Origin: Pelodera strongyloides
Taxonomy: Eukaryota; Nematoda; Chromadorea; Rhabditida; Rhabditidae
Direction: 5' to 3'
DNA: 64,000 nucleotides
NCBI GenBank assembly: GCA_036852015.1
Contig: JAANDG010000445.1
Span: 1-64,000 of the forward strand
Part shown: positions 24,488 to 39,171 of the stretch, piece after piece
Position numbering within the stretch: the first letter of the stretch is position 1
How the letters are laid out: every line of letters begins with the position of its first letter
Translations under genes and position numbers: made by a program
Notes under the pieces: generated by a model
Databases searched by the model: none
Told to the model about the DNA's origin: nothing
What the model saw: only the letters and a program-made list of their open reading frames with translations

Positions 24488-27400
24488 TTAACCATCCTGA
24501 ATTGCGTCTTCTTCCTTATTTTCCTGCAACTCCTTCTCATACTCATCGTCGGTGAGGAAACAGAAGAATCTTTCCTCCAGGAAGTCGGGCCCACAATCAT
24601 CCCATTCACTCTTCTTCACAAAACCGCCAAACAATTTATTCTGATCCGCCTGAAAATGAAGAGTAAAGCGGCACGGTATACGACGTATTCTCATACAACA
24701 CATGGAAATGCGGCGTTGAGTTTCAAAAAAAAAACGAAGAACAATTTTGCATTTTAATACGCATGTCTAAAACGGCCCAAGTGCGTACAAAAATTAGCAA
24801 CAAAATTCGAAACGAAATATTCACGAAACATAAATTTGACAACAACATCGAAGGAGATGACCAACCAGTTCAGCTCCACACGAACAAGCATGCGTGATCG
24901 GATCGTTCACTTGCACAACTTTGACTTCATAATTGCAATTCACGTTACTCTGGATCTCCGCGATTCTGCAAGCAGATAAAATAATTACATAATACATACT
25001 TAAGCAAAAACAAAAGGCCTACCGGCCCAGCAATCTGAATTTGGTTGGGGGGGGGGGGAGTAAAAAGCATGCAGCCCAAGTGATACAACAGTGTATACAT
25101 AATTATAACGTTTCACTTCTATACATATTTGTAACGTTTCTTCGAAAGGATAAAGCCAAATACACGCAGTCACGCAAGAGTCACAGGGCGCTGACGCCTA
25201 CAAACAAAATAACTTACAATCTTGGGATGAAGTTAGGAAAGAGGGTGCTTCCTCCCACGACAACCACATTTTTCAGAAGGGCGCCCCTCAGATTCTCGTC
25301 CATCCTTCGTATGCACTCACCAACGGCCTCACCGATTCCCATTTGGTCAAGGCCCAACTCATGCGGTCTACAATCACACACGCATTAGAAAATTGGCTTG
25401 AATTCGGTCTCATAAATATATATACATTCAAATTCTTAGTGCAAACATCCATTGATACGATTACGGATAATTTTGGTGTGAACCAGAAGCAATTTGCTAT
25501 CGTCAAAGTTTCGTCAGGCAAAACACGTAGTGGTTATAAAGAAAAGATTGATTCGGCCAACAAAAGAATGAAACACCGAACTCTAACCTACCGAAAAAGT
25601 GCTTCCGGGAGAGCAAAACGTTCATGGTTTAAAATTAGCGTCTGGGCATCGCATTTTTCTCTGAAATAATAATAAAATAAATAAATAAATCACTTGCCCG
25701 ACTCATCATTGAATTATTTGAAAACTCAGTGTTAAAGAATACCCAACATTCATACAACAACCCTCATACAGGGTAATGTACTTTATACATCATATTTAAA
25801 ACAAAACAAAAACACCACATACTTGCTAATATCCCGTAAAACACCTCGAGTATGAGTGCAAAAATCTGGGAGCACATATTCTTTTATAATGGAGTTCTGT
25901 GCACCAGGTAATCTAAAAAGCAAAGAATCTATATCAGTCAATAGCAAGTATATAGCATAGCATATGAAACGCCCACTAAACAAAAAGAGTATCAGCCAAA
26001 TAATGATGCCACAAACTATAAACTACGGCGGTACGGTTTTCGAATTCAAATAATTGGGGTACGGTAGCCTCAACGGACCGCATGTGAAGTCGAGGCGCGC
26101 ACCCGCGCACGCTAATTATGGTGGCACTGGTAATGTGTCCAAAAATGTGTGGAAAGTGCAAAATGGGGGAATATAACGAAATCGAAGATGCGTTCGTTAT
26201 TCGGCCATTCATCGCTACATAAACCAGTAAGGGTGCGTTCAAAGGAGAAAACAGCGACGGACATTAAAAAAGTGTTTTTGTTAGCCTGCCTGGACAAAAC
26301 GCTCCGGTAATTCAGATTTACAAGCTAATTCACACGTACGATTTAGTTTTCCTCAATGTTTATATCGAGATGTACACAGTGGATGATGGGGGATATTAGC
26401 TTAGCACATAGAGTTTTGGAAGTGAAGTGGTAAAACAGGCACAGGTAACGACACAAAAAGTGGACTTGTATTCAGTTTGGGATGTCGCACTTTTGCAATT
26501 TGGACAGAATAATAAAGGAGCAATGGGGAGACCCGATATCTCAAAATCTCAACATTTTCTCGTTAAAAAACTGACCGGCTATCTGTGAGATCCTTGTCAA
26601 AGTCTAAGCTCACAAAACACGCGTCCTCTTTGCATTCGTTGATTATGTAAGTCTCTTCCATAACCTAAACCATACATTAAAAACATATGGAGAGAGCATT
26701 GAAATTGAAAATAATGAGCACAAACCCAAACAGAAGCGCAAATAAGAATAAAAGAGATGACGCTATTAGGAAGTTCTAACTACTATGAAAGATCGAGGTT
26801 GCAATCCCAATGTACCTGCAATTGTCGGTAGGAAATCCACTCCTTCAACAGATTTGTTAACGATTTACCACTAACGTCAATTCTGAAAAGAGGAAATACG
26901 AATTAAGTAGATCAACATTATCATGGACATGGACAAAAACAAATAAGCATTATGCATTATATAAACTGTGCAATATGTTGTGAATAGCTTGCAAGAGTCA
27001 CATAATAAATTAGAAAGGAATGGATAGACTTCAGTAAAAAGTTACTTGGACAATATGTCACTTTGGTATTTTTATTACTCAATAAGCGGTAGTATTCAAA
27101 ATTATTCCCAAAACCAAATACGTTTCACGCACCTGATAACACCTTTTTGGATGATTTTCCCATCAAGAAGAGGGACAATGTGAGTGAACGAAAATCCACA
27201 GTCGATAAGAAGCGTTAACCGCTTATGTGATAGAAATTCGCGTTGACCAATCCATGAGGCAGCTGAACAGAGAATCTAGAAGTCTAGAACATGAAGAAAA
27301 CATTATACTGAAAAGAACTAGGTGCAGAATTTATCGCCATATGCAAAAATTCATAGCAGAGTTGCATGTGTGAGACAGAAGCAACTTATCCCATAAGAGG

Positions 27401-28614
27401 TGATCCAATCAATGCTCTTATCCACCCCGTTCCCACATGAAATTGTACATCTATTACGAAAATCGGGACTAGTTTCCCTATGATATGAAAATCTAACCAC
27501 TATTCCATCGTACGATTGATAAGTTAACTGTTGCAAACATCAGTCGATGCTCCTAACAACGTCTTTAAGCCTGCTCAATGATACAACGTAAAGTCGAATG
27601 AAAAGATACCCACTTGATGACTTGTGTAGAGCTGCGAATCCAAGTTCTTCAAATATCACTTCAGCTGACTGATCGGATAGTGCAGGCACAGTATAAATGG
27701 GATCGGAAAGGGCAAGGGCCGTGTCAGAAGGATCCTCCCACCGTGTCAACACTCGTTCCCACACTTGGCACTCCACATCCCAGTTGACTGAAACTTCACA
27801 AGTAAGACAAGGAGATCACAAAGTAACTTTCACAAAAAGAGTTTCTCTTATTGTCAGCGGTGCTCATGAGAACAGAAATCTTAAACATGTGTCTCACCTA
27901 AATACCCACGTTCACAGGGCATTGAGAGATACAACGAACTGTGATCGTTTAGTTCTGTTATCTCATCAGAGACATACACCCGTTTTCGGTCAACCTTCGA
28001 CTTGTAGACGCAGTTCGGAAATACACTAAACATGGACATTAAAGCGAAATGCTAGCCTCTTTGGAAAATGATAAGCAAATCCTATGCATCCTATGCTAAT
28101 TTTGTACGATCGTCCACGGCAATCGCACAAAATTAGCATATGATACATAGGATTTGCTTATCATATGCAAATTTTCCAAAGAGGCTAGCATTTCGCTGTA
28201 AAGCGAAATACCAGCCGGTTTTTGAAACGCATCTCAAATATCAGCATTCTTATGCAGTTATGCTAAAAGGGGTCTATTGGAGTCTATTTTTTATTCAAAT
28301 TTATGCACATTTGCATGTGAAGCGTAGGAAAGCAGGTAGTACTCGATGCGTTTCAAAAACCGGCCGGTATTTCGCTTTAAGTAATGTGCAAGCATGTATC
28401 CGCTTTATTCCCGAAGGAGGTTACTGAATCGTTCACCATTGTTTATCTTCACTATTCATAAAATTCAGACACATTATAAAACGATGTAAGGGAAGGACTA
28501 TCGGGTGAACAAAAATTATTAAACAGAACAAAACCGTATGCACCTTGGAACTGTATTCCCATTGCGAATAATTTTCAAAGACGAACCTCCATTATCGACG
28601 ACTAGAGTATGCAT
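24488..28614 (-). CDS. arp-6: Actin-related protein 6
   Basis: Eleven exons: 28614-28544, 28025-27898, 27787-27614, 27262-27133, 26882-26816, 26664-26576, 25912-25823, 25660-25592, 25367-25218, 24965-24866 and 24649-24488, giving exactly 409 aa. ARP6 belongs to the SWR1/SRCAP chromatin remodeller that deposits H2A.Z. The actin fold is recognisable: MHTLVVDNGGSSLKI (phosphate-1 loop), VNWDVECQVWERV, LLIDCGFSFTHIVPLLDG (phosphate-2), KSLTNLLKEWISYRQLQ, ETYIINECKEDACFV and NVVVVGGSTLFPNF (adenosine region). The C-terminus runs about 25 residues past the usual family end with an acidic tail (EYEKELQENKEEDAIQDG). The ATG lies 1 nt after a TTTTCAG acceptor. The first exon was extended past an early GT because only the later donor (AAG|GTGCAT) keeps frame and conserved spacing. 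Confidence 0.94.
28039..28200. mobile_element. Palindromic MITE-like element in arp-6 intron 1
   Basis: Second copy of the element at 5287-5456, with the same centre ACGATCGTCCACGGC and the same arms. A short deletion in the left arm removes part of the TTTGCATATCATAAGC block. Its right end (CGCTGTAAAGCG) runs straight into another element at 28198. Confidence 0.9.
28198..28380. mobile_element. CCGGCCGG-family MITE-like element abutting the previous one
   Basis: It starts TAAAGCGAAATACCAGCCGG and ends CCGGCCGGTATTTCGCTTTAA. It is the same family as 6985-7166 and 46506-46685. It shares its left TA/TTAA boundary with the palindromic element, so one inserted at the edge of the other. Confidence 0.9.
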
Positions 28615-28620
28615 TCTGAA
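28615..28620 (-). promoter_or_regulatory. Predicted splice-leader acceptor of arp-6
   Basis: GTATTTTCAG on the minus strand ends at 28616, one base before the ATG. A candidate AATAAA (complement of 28753-28758) lies about 55 nt after the stop of the upstream gene and about 135 nt before this acceptor. Confidence 0.6.
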
Positions 28621-28810
28621 AATACCCCTCGATCACGACAAGCAAATCCCACTTCAAACCCACAAAAAAAAATAGATTAATAAAGGCAACCGGTACACAC
28701 TGCACAGCACTAAACTGCTTCAGACATCACAAACACAAGAGGAAAATAAAAATTTATTTGAATTCGCAAGAATATCACAGTATATGGCACTTCGAAACGG
28801 GAGATAATTC

Positions 28811-30063
28811 TTATTGAAGGAGAGCCTGCGGCAGTTCACCCCTCTGAAGTAGGTTTTCAAATTTGGAAAACTGCTGATCACGGCGATCAGCCTTCTCTAT
28901 CGGAGTGAACGAACGATCGTATTCCAATCTGAAAAAATGCAGTTAAAGCAAAAAAAAATGCATGTGGCGAATGTGGCAAACCAGACGACAGCTGAAAACT
29001 TTTAGAAAACTAGTTCAAATTACCTGTAAGATCCCAGAAATTCGTTGATCTTTTCACTTGTCCCCCAATCAGTCGGTGAAAGCATTGAAAAATACCTGAA
29101 ACAGACGAATTATTCCACCATTCACCACAAAGAAATTACGAGTGTAAGTAGGTATACTTATGTTGGAGCATATAAATATTCTATTTATTTATTTTTTTCT
29201 ACATATCCAGAGACTACGAACCTTTCAGCAAAACATCGATTATCCATGTGTCTCAAATGAACTAACCTTGCTCCGTCGGGTTTCTCGTACAAGTGGTAAA
29301 TGCGACCTGGAGACTTTTGCATATTACAAGGAACTTTATGCAGCTCTTCATCAAGCGCTGCCTCTTTCAAAACATCGAGAGCCTTCTAAAAAGAACTGTG
29401 TAAGCAAACGGAAGGATCGGTCAAAGGCAAAAAAAAAAGATTTCCCAAGGCAGCTTCATTCCCATCATATGCTAAGACTAATTCCATAACTGGGGAAATA
29501 AACACCTTGTGGAGAAACTCCATTTGTTCAGCAATTGCACTCAGCCTATCGCACGCTCTGTTTCGGACCAAATCCCTCGACACTTCAATCTGAAATGTGA
29601 GGCCCAAATGTAAAAGGCTCCATAATCAACGGAAAAAAGCTGTCACCACAACAACTGCAGCCAAAAAAATCACGGAAAGAAAAAATATTACCTGCTGAGC
29701 AAGCTGGAGTAGATCATCAGAGCGTATTCTATCAGTTTCTTTCTTTGAAACGACGATCCGTTCGTCGATAGGTCTCGGCTGGACGAAGGGCACCTCAACT
29801 AACCAGAATATAACAATAGTAAAATAATTCAAGGTGGACAATGAACACTCTGACAACAATTGAGGAACCGAATGTCTCAAATTTCAGCGGTAGAATTTTT
29901 TGTGCATTTGGCACAGAAATTGGACTTTGATTTGAAAAAAAAATCGAAATTGGACAGGTTCACCTAAGAGGAAGGCAAAGCTGACTGAAAAAAAGAACTC
30001 ACCAATCCCAGTCGAGAGTGGCACGAGGGCGGCGCCAGTATCGGATTCGGATACTGCACTCAT
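28811..30063 (-). CDS. C1orf50/DUF2452 family protein
   Basis: Six exons: 30063-30003, 29798-29692, 29589-29506, 29385-29267, 29095-29024 and 28928-28811, encoding 186 aa. It matches the conserved uncharacterised C1orf50 family. There is an N-terminal variable stretch, then LLQLAQQ and [20 protein letters not shown], and then [18 protein letters not shown]. After that come [11 protein letters not shown] and [15 protein letters not shown]. The biochemical function of the family is not established as far as I know. The ATG follows an ATTATAG acceptor by 2 nt. The gene starts only about 115 bp after the 14-3-3 stop and ends about 200 bp before arp-6, so it sits in the middle of the candidate polycistron. 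Confidence 0.88.
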
Positions 30064-30177
30064 ACCTATAATTTTATTCATCAGCAATCATAAAAGTGCA
30101 CAAATGTATAACGTGGGTAAAGCGATAAAAACGAGCGGTCGATAAAATAGAAATCTACAAATATTTTAAAGATGCAA

Positions 30178-30921
30178 TCAATTTCCGTCTCCTCCTTCAG
30201 CCTGCTCTTCTTCACGATCAACATCAGACGTCCACAATGTTAGATTGTCCCGGAGAAGCTGCATAATCAATGTGGAGTCCTTGTACGAGTCTTCATTTAG
30301 AGTATCGAGCTCAGCAATGGCGTCATCGAATGCTTGCTTGGCTAGCGTGCAAGCCTTATCGGGCGCATTTAGAATTTCGTAGTAGAATACAGAGAAGTTG
30401 AGGGCTAAACCCAATCGGATAGGATGTGTGGGTTGCATCTTCTCCTTGGCAATATCGAAGGCCTCTTGGTAGGACTTCTGCGACTGGTCGATGACACCCG
30501 GGCGGTCTTCACCAGATGCAACCTCTGCCAAATATCTGAAGTAGTCACCCTTCATCTTCAAGTAAAATACTTTAGATTCTGGGCTTCCAGCCTTAGGAAT
30601 AAGGAATTGGTCGAGCAGACCCAGAACATCCTGGCATATATCCCGGAGCTCCTTCTCCACCTTCTCGCGGTACTCCTTGGCAAGTTGTTGTCGCTTCTCT
30701 GACAGGTCGGTCTTCTGCTCGATTGAGGAAATAACTCTCCAAGATGAACGGCGGGCTCCAACAACGTTCTTGTAGGCGACGGACAGAAGGTTGCGCTCTT
30801 CATTCGTCAGTTCCTCTCCAATTTCTGTCACAGACTTCATCGACTGGGCCATGTCATCGTATCGCTCGGCCTGTTCAGCAAGCTTAGCCTTATGCACCAA
30901 GTCGTCTTTGTTTCCTGCCAT
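30178..30921 (-). CDS. 14-3-3 protein (single exon)
   Basis: An uninterrupted 247-codon frame. 14-3-3 proteins are dimeric adaptors that bind phosphoserine/phosphothreonine motifs. Diagnostic blocks are present: [70 protein letters not shown] and [19 protein letters not shown]. The groove residues (the Lys in YKNVVGARR, Arg in RRSSWR, RY in DYFRYLAE) are intact, and the acidic tail ends in GGDGN. It is closest in look to nematode PAR-5/FTT-2; I cannot decide which. It has no intron although its neighbours have 6-11 exons. The ATG directly abuts CTTCTTCAG, a splice-leader-type acceptor, so an mRNA can form without cis introns. It lies about 200 bp downstream of alpha-tubulin. Confidence 0.97.
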   Translation of the reverse strand: MAGNKDDLVHKAKLAEQAERYDDMAQSMKSVTEIGEELTNEERNLLSVAYKNVVGARRSSWRVISSIEQKTDLSEKRQQLAKEYREKVEKELRDICQDVLGLLDQFLIPKAGSPESKVFYLKMKGDYFRYLAEVASGEDRPGVIDQSQKSYQEAFDIAKEKMQPTHPIRLGLALNFSVFYYEILNAPDKACTLAKQAFDDAIAELDTLNEDSYKDSTLIMQLLRDNLTLWTSDVDREEEQAEGGDGN

Positions 30922-30930
30922 CTGAAGAAG
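30922..30930 (-). promoter_or_regulatory. Predicted splice-leader acceptor of the 14-3-3 gene
   Basis: CTTCTTCAG immediately precedes the ATG on the minus strand, with no upstream exon. A candidate tubulin AATAAA (complement of 31070-31075) is about 145 nt upstream. Confidence 0.6.
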
Positions 30931-31121
30931 TAGATGTATGAGCCAAATAATTATAATTAAAGCAAAGAATCGAGCGAAAATCAGATCGAGGAAACAAAAT
31001 GAGAAAGTAAAAGTAATACAAAAACGTCATAACGTCAGAGTAGTTCAAAAGTGATGTATGTAGAATGCGTTTATTTACAACGAATAAAATAAGTTAACAT
31101 AAAAAGAGTTCACGAGTGCAC

Positions 31122-34080
<2,959 letters not shown>

Positions 34081-34443
34081 ATGAACAAGAAGTTTGAGGC
34101 CTGGCAAGAGTTTAATATTGGTAAAGAGGAATTAGAAGAGCAAAAAAGGAAAGAACTGCATAATCTTGTTATTTTCCTTTGTCTAAATGAACGATGGTGC
34201 GATTTCTTTGCATTTCATGGGAGATATAAAACAGCAGACAGATTAGAAGAATTTCGAAGAAGTCGAAATATCACAGGAAAACTATTTAGCGAATCAGACC
34301 AGAGAAAAAACCGTCCCGCCCTGAATGATTTTTGGAGCTATAGCCCTTTCCGAAATGATCTGCTTTATGAACTGCTGCTGACAGTTTTACAACGCCTGTT
34401 ATTGAAAATTATAGGTGCTCGTTATTGCATGCTGAAGTACTAA
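34081..34443 (+). CDS. Orphan single-exon ORF, 120 aa
   Basis: ATG at 34081, stop at 34441-34443. The predicted protein is basic and aromatic-rich (MNKKFEAWQEFNIGKEELEE, then NERWCDFFAFHGRYKTADR and FRRSRNITGKLF). Its middle is helical-looking and its end is Leu-rich (LLYELLLTVLQRLLLKIIG). I recognise no family, signal peptide or domain. No splice signals suggest further exons. It could be a lineage-specific gene or a chance ORF. Confidence 0.35.
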   Translation: MNKKFEAWQEFNIGKEELEEQKRKELHNLVIFLCLNERWCDFFAFHGRYKTADRLEEFRRSRNITGKLFSESDQRKNRPALNDFWSYSPFRNDLLYELLLTVLQRLLLKIIGARYCMLKY

Positions 34444-36706
34444 ACAGTGGTCCCCCTATAGTAATGTTGCAATCAGCTAGATCGCTATGTACGGTTTTTT
34501 TTTGTTGGAAAAGTCAGGAATTAGAAAGGCCGCAAGCCGAGCCCATAAGCACGGGCGAGCACCAAATTTAGTACGTCTATTGAAAGTATGAATGCGGAGC
34601 ATATCTGCGTAGCGACTGATTTTGTCCGAAGAACAGGTTTAACTTCCGGTATGTGCTTACTTTACTCAGCGTATACAGTATACCTTCTTCAACTTGTAAA
34701 GCGGTGTTGTTGCACGTTCACAGATAGCGGAAGCGGACGTTCACAGCCGAGGAAAGTTTGTCATCCGAGAGTAAAACAAAAAGAATGTTAACCAAGCTAT
34801 GTTAGCGCCTCGCGGTAAAAAGGGGTATGAGCAGGAGGTATGAGAAAAAAACCGAGAACAATAATGATGTGATCTCTGCTATGTTACTGTACTGCCGTTG
34901 GCCATCGGTACGTACCGCCCCAATCAGGAGTTGGGGTCAGTTATGAGCATAGGTCGAGGCCATCTATCTACATATTTGTCTTCACACAATCGCTCTGTTC
35001 ATCTGTTTCATTTAGTTTATCCAAACAAGTATTTCCTGGTATACTTTGCATCGTTATACTTTAACTCAATGGAGTGATCGGTTCACTCTGTGGCTTCCTT
35101 GCCACTTCTTTTCGTATGAAAGCGTTTTGCCGGCGGCAGACTACAGTAATCTCATCATAATCATAGAACCTTTAGTTAAGACTGTTGTTGAATCTCGGTG
35201 CCTCGGCATAACGTCTAACATAGTACAATGTTACAATGTACACGTAGAACAATGTGCGATACACGTACAAGTAAATATAGTCTAGCTTAGTAAAGATAAA
35301 CAATCTGCGATTTTAATTAGGGCGCTTCGACGCCTAACCTATCCCCGACTGTTTGGGTCGTAGGATTCGAAGACATAGGTTCTAGCAGACATACGAATGG
35401 TTCTCAATTTCACTTACGCTCTGTTCTGTATGTTATGGGTAATCTATCCTAGATGGATAACTAGTACCAGGTGCTCGGATTACTCACAGCGCTCCTATTG
35501 CGCATGGGTTATGAAATCTCAATTGTGAGAGAGAGCATACATATAATCCACGCGGCCTTCACCCCGCAAGCCATAATCCACATTGACAGTATACGCCATA
35601 CAAAGGGATAGACACATAATATAATGTGCACACGATATCTTTAACCTTGTTCTAACTGCATCAGGTCACGTGTTTATTGAAAAACTCTAGAAAAGAACTA
35701 ACAATAAGCAAAATGGGGAATATTTTACATGTTGTATTCGTACGTATAGTAAACCCCTTCTTGGAGAATTAACTACTCCCCAGAGGAAGGCAGTAAATTT
35801 TTAATTAAAAAGAGTATTGATGTTTTCCTTACATGAAGGGGTGCATGTGGGTGGTAGCCATGAGTTATGAGTCCTGATACAGGTAATCTTGAGTATGTTC
35901 TCTCATAACCATCTGAAAAATTAATGAACATACAGTTCAATCCATTTCTCTTCCAAACTTTGCGGTATACTCTCTTCCACCTTAGGGGCACTAAAATATC
36001 TACGTTCTTGTCACCATGCATTTTATGTATGGCCGCTGGCACCGTGAAGGATTAACTGACGGATGGAGACAAAAAGAGACACACCGAAGAGGTCCACCTG
36101 CTTATTGTCTGCTACAGGGGGTCGAAAATGGGGAGATGAGAAAATGAAAAAATGTTTAGAGTAAAACAGGAAAATTATAGGTGCTAATTATGGTTTATAT
36201 GAAACAGTTATTGTCTCTCACTTTATAGTGCGACAGTGCCGAATTTTTACATACATACATCATTAGTCCAACTTTTTTTTTTGCTTCAACTTAATTTAGA
36301 GTCAATACCATAATGGGGATGCAGTTCAGTATTTTGATGCAGTTCAGCGTCGTGGCGGCAAATGCTTTGTTTTGACTTTCTCTGGCCTGGTTTTACTCTC
36401 TGCGAACTTGGTATATTTTATGGACTGTGAAATGCTTGCCTTTCAACTCCCTGTTCTTTTTTTCTTACTTTGCATTCTCTCTAGAGATTGTGCCTTATCA
36501 GTTATCATAACAGATAAGGCGAATTAATATTTTGACTCGAAAGAAATGTTGGGCTTTCCTCATTCATAGTGATTCTTTGACAACAGAAGGGAATGGATGG
36601 GGGGGGGATTCTTATTCATTATATAATTTTTTCATTATATAAGTGTACTGAAGATGACAGTGCTTCTGAACTCCTAGGGAATTTATACCTCAACAGTGAA
36701 CATAAG

Positions 36707-37117
36707 TTAAAGAGTCAGGCCCATTTTTGATGACCCCTATTTTTGATGACTCCACCTCTTTCTCGGTCTCAAATATGATAGGATTCAATTTTTCCAATTT
36801 TCAGGTGAATATCCGCGCATTATTCAGCATTTTACCATAGACATTCATACCCAACTATCTATCGCAGTTGTTACGCCCCTGTTCGCGATATTGGGTAGAA
36901 CGCTATATAGGGCGTGGTAATTGTGTTATTGCCCAATCAACGCGAAGGGGCGTGACAACTGGGATAGATAGTTGGGTATGACTGGGTATGGTAAAATGCT
37001 TATAAGCGTGAAAAACACGCCTGAAAATCGGAAAATATTGAATCCTATTATATTTGAGACGGAGAATCAGGTGGAGTCATCAAAAATAGAAGTCATCTGA
37101 AATGGGCCTGAACTTTC
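36707..37117. mobile_element. ~410-bp inverted-repeat element, GTCAGGCCCATTT family
   Basis: The left end reads TTAAAGAGTCAGGCCCATTT and the right end AAATGGGCCTGAACTTT. The arms pair imperfectly through most of the element, including ATACCCAACTATCTATCGCAG and its inverse around a short centre with GGGCGTGG. The second copy at 43089-43506 has better-kept ends. There is no ORF. Confidence 0.85.
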
Positions 37118-38922
37118 ACCGAAGGTCAGGAAATCTAACCTACTAACTAGGCATACTAACTTCTAACTCACGACTAACGAAGATAAATACCAGTTAACGA
37201 CGATGTAGTTTAGTTTAGTTAACGACGATATAGTTTCTTATCATGGATGGCTCCCTTACCAACGACCAAAGCCGATGGGGCGAGTGCCCATTTGCCCGAT
37301 ACTATTTATTATTATCATCCCTATTCACTCTTACTCTCGTTCTAGTTAGTTCCCGCCATCAGAGAATCGTTATTCCCATCATAAGTAATAAACGAGCGGC
37401 CGAACTGTGTATTATCATTCTTTGTCTTACACTTTTTGCGACCACCCAAGATTTGAAGTGCTCAAAACACAAAACTGAAAGGAAGGAAACAGAAAAGTAT
37501 CGGGACCCGCCTTTTTATTCGAAATATTACTGTAATGATCAGAATACAATACGAGTCAAGAAAAACGGAGGTTTCATTGCAGTCTAGAAGTGATGCCACG
37601 GTTTAGAGTCATTCCAAGTATCCTACTTACAGCTATCAGTCAAGTCCTCGCCACAGTTCACATTGCGTATGCTAATTTCTCAGCAACATGATCGACATAT
37701 TTTATGCCACCACATTGCTTTGATGTCAATAAATTGCAAAGTGACGGAAGCTAATTATAATAAGTAATTTTATAATTACCTTTAAATTTTTCCAAGGTCA
37801 TCGCAAACCCTTCGCTTGGACATTTGTTTTGGACACTCAAATAGTGAAAGTAGTAAACAAGGACCCTCTGTTATGTATGGGAGGGGAGGTGGTGTTTTGG
37901 GTGACAGCTCCAGCCTTTCTCCTATCAATTGAGACAACATGCGATCCTTGAATTTCGCCAATGTTTCAGATTCAGGAACTGATCCGGAAATGAACACTAG
38001 ATCATATAAGTTCTATTTATTGTTATCTTTTTGTACTTTTCTAGTTTCCTTTCATTAGTTTCCTGCATGGACTTTCGTCTTTGCAACAAATTCGAATTTA
38101 CCGCACATCTCGAATTCCCATAAACGACTGAAACTTTATGAGGTCCTTATAGTATCTTACTGTAGATGTGAAGTAATACATGATTAGCGCATCAGGAATT
38201 TCCCTTTCTTCATTTGTGATTTGTTATTCGAAAAGTATTTGACAATTTTCCGCTGGGAATTTATGTGTGTTTTCGTCTTTGATACACCCACAATTAGTTG
38301 TTTGTGTGTGTGTCTGTTCGCCCTTTTACTACGGAAAATTGATGATCAATACAAGATTGTTCTTTTGTATAATTAAATCCTTAGCTAATTTACCTCCTAT
38401 CAAAGTTTTCAAGTTTGTTGATCATTTTGTACCAACTTTGTTGGAACTTTGGACTTTACAAAACTCGTATAACTTACAGAACCTTGTGCACTATAAAATA
38501 TTTATAGTGGACCCCCCACCAGCAAAAATAAATTTCACAAATTCGAATTTTCGATTTAGCGGGGATTACTCTCTCTTTTGGCGTTTTCTGCCGCTCACAT
38601 GAAAAGTCGACGGTTCTCTTTTTAAAACGTGCCGATTCAACAATAAGGAACCGGATAATCAATTGTGGGAAATGATCTATGAACAACTATAAACGACATT
38701 TTATATCAAATAGAAATTTACAGACTAAGTGAAAATAAACCCCATCCAATGCTCCATGAACGCTTTTTGTGCTTTTGAAATTGAGCGAAATGCGTTCAGT
38801 TTGACGTGGCGGGAGGTAGAACTATTATCTTTATTTACTCAAACAACGGCAGACACAAAAACAGCACTGCGCATGGTTACTGAGGGTCAGATGGGAGATT
38901 GTATATTTACAGAAAACTTAAC

Positions 38923-39171
38923 AAAGAAACTTAAAACTTGTTCCACAGTGTGTGTGGGCCATGTACCGTATGACAGACTGACTGACTGTATTTATACAGT
39001 ATACTTAGACAAAGAAACTTAAAATTTGTTCCACGATGTGTGTGGGCCATGTACTGTATGACAGACTGACTGACTGTATTTATACAGTATACTTAGACAA
39101 AGACACTTAAAATTTGTTCCACAATGTGTGTGGGCCATGTACCGTATGACTGACTGTATTTATACAGTATA
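38923..39171. repeat. 88-bp tandem repeat, about 2.9 copies
   Basis: The units start at about 38923, 39011 and 39099 with AAAGAAACTTAAAA. Each contains TGTGTGGGCCATGTAC, a GACTGACTGACTG block and the palindromic GTATTTATACAGTATAC. The third unit lacks one GACA/GACTGA step. Confidence 0.95.

Noticed and set aside
35773..36042. 89-aa minus-strand ORF (RWKRVYRKVWKRNG...)
   Set aside because: It looks somewhat protein-like but has no acceptor near its start, no recognised domain and no partner exon. Not enough to call.
38923..39171. Spaced repeats as a CRISPR array
   Set aside because: The units are contiguous 88-bp tandem copies without unique spacers, in a eukaryotic genome.
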